DNA from: an uncultured Eubacteriales bacterium | GTDB taxonomy: Bacteria > Bacillota_A > Clostridia > Christensenellales > Aristaeellaceae | Assembly (NCBI GenBank): GCA_902795555.1 | Contig: CADBLV010000204.1 | Location: forward strand, 1 to 15,666 | DNA: 15,666 nucleotides | Direction of reading: 5' to 3' | Shown here: piece by piece, positions 14,210-15,666 of the stretch | Position numbering within the stretch: position 1 is the stretch's first letter | Layout of the letters: every line of letters starts with the position of its first letter | Translations under genes and position numbers: made by a program | Notes under the pieces: generated by a model | Told to the model about the DNA's origin: nothing | Databases searched by the model: none | The model's input: the letters and a program-made list of their open reading frames with translations, nothing else

Positions 14210-15295
14210 CTCAACCCGGGAGGCGTAATCCAGCCAGGCGCCGATGCCTTTGGCGGCGGCTTCCGCGGTCTGAGGAACCTCGGAGAGACTGAACAATCCA
14301 TCGGCATAAAGATAGCTGACGATCTTATAATCCGCCGGTTGGTATCCGTTCATCTTAAAAATGGAATGGACATATCCTTCGAGCACTTCCATGGCTTCAG
14401 CGCGGCTGTCCATGGCGTCTGTTCGGAGCGTGGACACATAATATCCGTTGCTTACGGGCACGATGATCCGGGCAATCGCTTCATCTCCGTGGATCACGAT
14501 GGACACTGCGTCTTTCGTCACCGGCAGGGACGGATAAAAATCCGTCAGGCTCGGCGTTTCGTTTTCGTCCTGAATCAGATAGCGGGTCAGAGACTGCGCC
14601 ACATACCAGTTCATGAATGTATCCAGATCCGCAGTGTCCTTTGTGCCGCCGCACCAGGCATAGGTTTTGCCATACTGCGCATAAAGGACTTCATAGGTTT
14701 TCTTTTCGACGTAATCATATTCGTAAGGATTATCTTTGGAAGGCTCAAACTGGAAGATCGGCACCTCCGCGCCGAGGTTCGTAGCCAGGATGTATCCGGC
14801 ACCCAGGAAGGAATAGATCTGATAAAACACGTTGCCGATCTCCCGCTGAGATGCCTCCTTTGTCATCTCCACCGGATCCAGGATGACGCAGTGGCTGTCA
14901 GAGATTGCGATCACCTTCATGTCTTCCAGGGAAAACATCACCCCCTGATGTCCCCTGACATAAGGGCTGACACCATTGACCGGGGCGAAATACAGGTCTT
15001 CCATGTATCCCAGACGAATATCACGGCGCAGGGTGGCAATGGCCTGGCCCATGGCATTTTCCTTTGGATTATCTCCGAATTCCAGATAGTTGAGATCGGC
15101 GTGGACATTGAAATCATTGTCCATCCCGACGATCAGGTTTCCGTTGTTTTCCCAGAAGCTGAAAATATAATCTTCCGGATTGGACGATCCGCCTTTGCCC
15201 GTGGTGGTGACGGAGGAATAGTTTTCCGCCGTCGCAAGGGACAGGCTGCAGGGGAGCAGACACAGGCAAAGGATCAGAGCAAGCGCTTTTTTCAT
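14189..15295 (-). CDS. Secreted protein of unknown function
   Basis: A 368-residue protein with a clear type I signal peptide: MKK, a hydrophobic core ALALILCLCLLPCSLSLA, and a probable cleavage after ATA before ENYSS. The LLPC segment does not fit a good lipobox, so an anchored lipoprotein is less likely. I chose ATG at 15295 because a GAGGAGGA ribosome site lies just upstream (about 15303-15310). A longer in-frame TTG start at 15433 would hide the signal sequence and lacks a ribosome site. The mature part is acidic and aromatic-rich, with two cysteines (DSHCVILD and YAWCGGTK) that could form a disulphide. I recognise no family, catalytic motif or repeat. It converges on the NTF2-like gene. 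The nearest upstream signals are a weak promoter and a tandem-repeat array. Confidence 0.82.
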   Translation of the reverse strand: MKKALALILCLCLLPCSLSLATAENYSSVTTTGKGGSSNPEDYIFSFWENNGNLIVGMDNDFNVHADLNYLEFGDNPKENAMGQAIATLRRDIRLGYMEDLYFAPVNGVSPYVRGHQGVMFSLEDMKVIAISDSHCVILDPVEMTKEASQREIGNVFYQIYSFLGAGYILATNLGAEVPIFQFEPSKDNPYEYDYVEKKTYEVLYAQYGKTYAWCGGTKDTADLDTFMNWYVAQSLTRYLIQDENETPSLTDFYPSLPVTKDAVSIVIHGDEAIARIIVPVSNGYYVSTLRTDAMDSRAEAMEVLEGYVHSIFKMNGYQPADYKIVSYLYADGLFSLSEVPQTAEAAAKGIGAWLDYASRVEKNAAGN

Positions 15296-15325
15296 GGATT
15301 TTTCCTCCTCGTATTCTATGATTCG

Positions 15326-15365
15326 CAGATCATCTCCAGGGGTTCGCCCCTCACTCCCGGATCTG
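15326..15365 (-). promoter_or_regulatory. Hairpin in the leader of the secreted-protein gene
   Basis: Outer arms CAGATC (15326-15331) and GATCTG (15360-15365) enclose an inner perfect hairpin AGGGG/CCCCT (15338-15342 with 15347-15351), with loop CGAA on the minus strand. It lies about 15 nt upstream of the ribosome site, in a leader of roughly 220 nt if the promoter at 15526-15555 is real. A regulatory role is speculative. Confidence 0.35.
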
Positions 15366-15525
15366 CGCAGCAGGAGAAGAAGCATGGCCATCCCAGCAAG
15401 CTGCAGGGATATCCTCAACAGGGATCGGATCAACGAATGTTTGCAAACCGCATTTGAAGGGATTGCCCATCAAACAACAAGCCGGTTATTTGGGAAAATG
15501 ATACTCTTACAGGGGAAGCACCCTC

Positions 15526-15555
15526 ATTGTAAAGGAAAGCACAACCAAAAGGCAA
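15526..15555 (-). promoter_or_regulatory. Possible promoter of the secreted-protein gene
   Basis: Read on the minus strand, TTGCCT (15555-15550) and TACAAT (15531-15526) are 18 bp apart, four and five of six matches to the sigma-A consensus. The 19-bp repeat array ends 7 bp upstream of the -35 box, a position typical of activator or repressor sites. The call rests on consensus and placement only. Confidence 0.38.
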
Positions 15556-15562
15556 GCGAAAT

Positions 15563-15666
15563 CTTTCCATCCCGGGCGAAACTGTTAATCTGAGGTGGAA
15601 ATTACCATCCCGGGCGAATCTTTCCATGCCGGGTGAAACTTTCCATCCCGGGAGAAGCTGTCCATC
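15563..15666. repeat. 19-bp tandem repeat array (5.5 units, cut by the window edge)
   Basis: Units start at 15563, 15582, 15601, 15620, 15639 and 15658 (the last is partial), all in exact 19-bp register. The consensus is CTTTCCATCCCGGGCGAAA. The second unit is degenerate (11 of 19) but keeps the spacing. Each unit is itself an imperfect palindrome, with TTTC and GAAA ends around CCCGGG. The period is not a multiple of three, so the array is not a coding repeat, and there are no spacers as in CRISPR. It may continue beyond the window. Confidence 0.88.

Noticed and set aside
14339..15457. 372-codon + strand frame opposite the secreted-protein gene
   Set aside because: The minus-strand frame has a clean signal peptide and GAGGAGGA ribosome site; the + frame has no start signal and shadow-like composition.
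15563..15666. CRISPR array
   Set aside because: Units abut with no unique spacers, and the 19-bp period is too short.

Overview
The window reads as a chromosomal stretch of a Bacillota (Clostridia-like) bacterium, moderately GC-rich, probably an uncultured gut or rumen type. That lineage is an inference from gene order and protein style. The order miaB - ymcA-like - mutS - mutL - miaA - ynbB-like follows the Bacillus subtilis neighbourhood ymcB-ymcA-cotE-mutS-mutL...miaA-hfq...ynbB. The spore-coat gene cotE and the RNA chaperone gene hfq are absent from their expected places.

Layout. (1) Positions 3-8576, all on +: the 3' part of miaB, a small YlbF/YmcA-family gene with a four-cysteine tail, mutS, mutL, miaA and a PLP-dependent 'methionine gamma-lyase family' gene that overlaps miaA. 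MiaA and MiaB act in sequence to make ms2i6A37 in tRNA. MutS and MutL start mismatch repair, and this MutL carries the endonuclease motifs expected where MutH is absent. (2) 8577-8778: a gap filled by five consecutive perfect short hairpins. (3) 8779-10989: a membrane-anchored cyclic-di-GMP protein with HD-GYP, an intact GGDEF and a third, degenerate GGDEF. (4) 10998-12808: a split transketolase (N-terminal and C-terminal subunit genes) behind a full-consensus sigma-A promoter. (5) 12809-13150: a non-coding stretch with a long inverted repeat, a third copy of a palindromic repeat also found upstream of the ymcA-like gene, and a possible structured leader. (6) 13151-14140: a hypothetical protein that looks like two NTF2/SnoaL-like domains, ending at an intrinsic terminator. 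(7) 14189-15295 on -: a secreted protein of unknown function. Its long upstream region ends in a 19-bp tandem repeat array that runs off the window.

The genes are mostly core housekeeping. The unusual content is an in-frame 42-bp minisatellite inside mutL, the division of active-site and I-site motifs between the two GGDEF domains, and several repeat or hairpin families between genes. No complete new multi-gene system (defence island, biosynthetic cluster, prophage or CRISPR) is visible.
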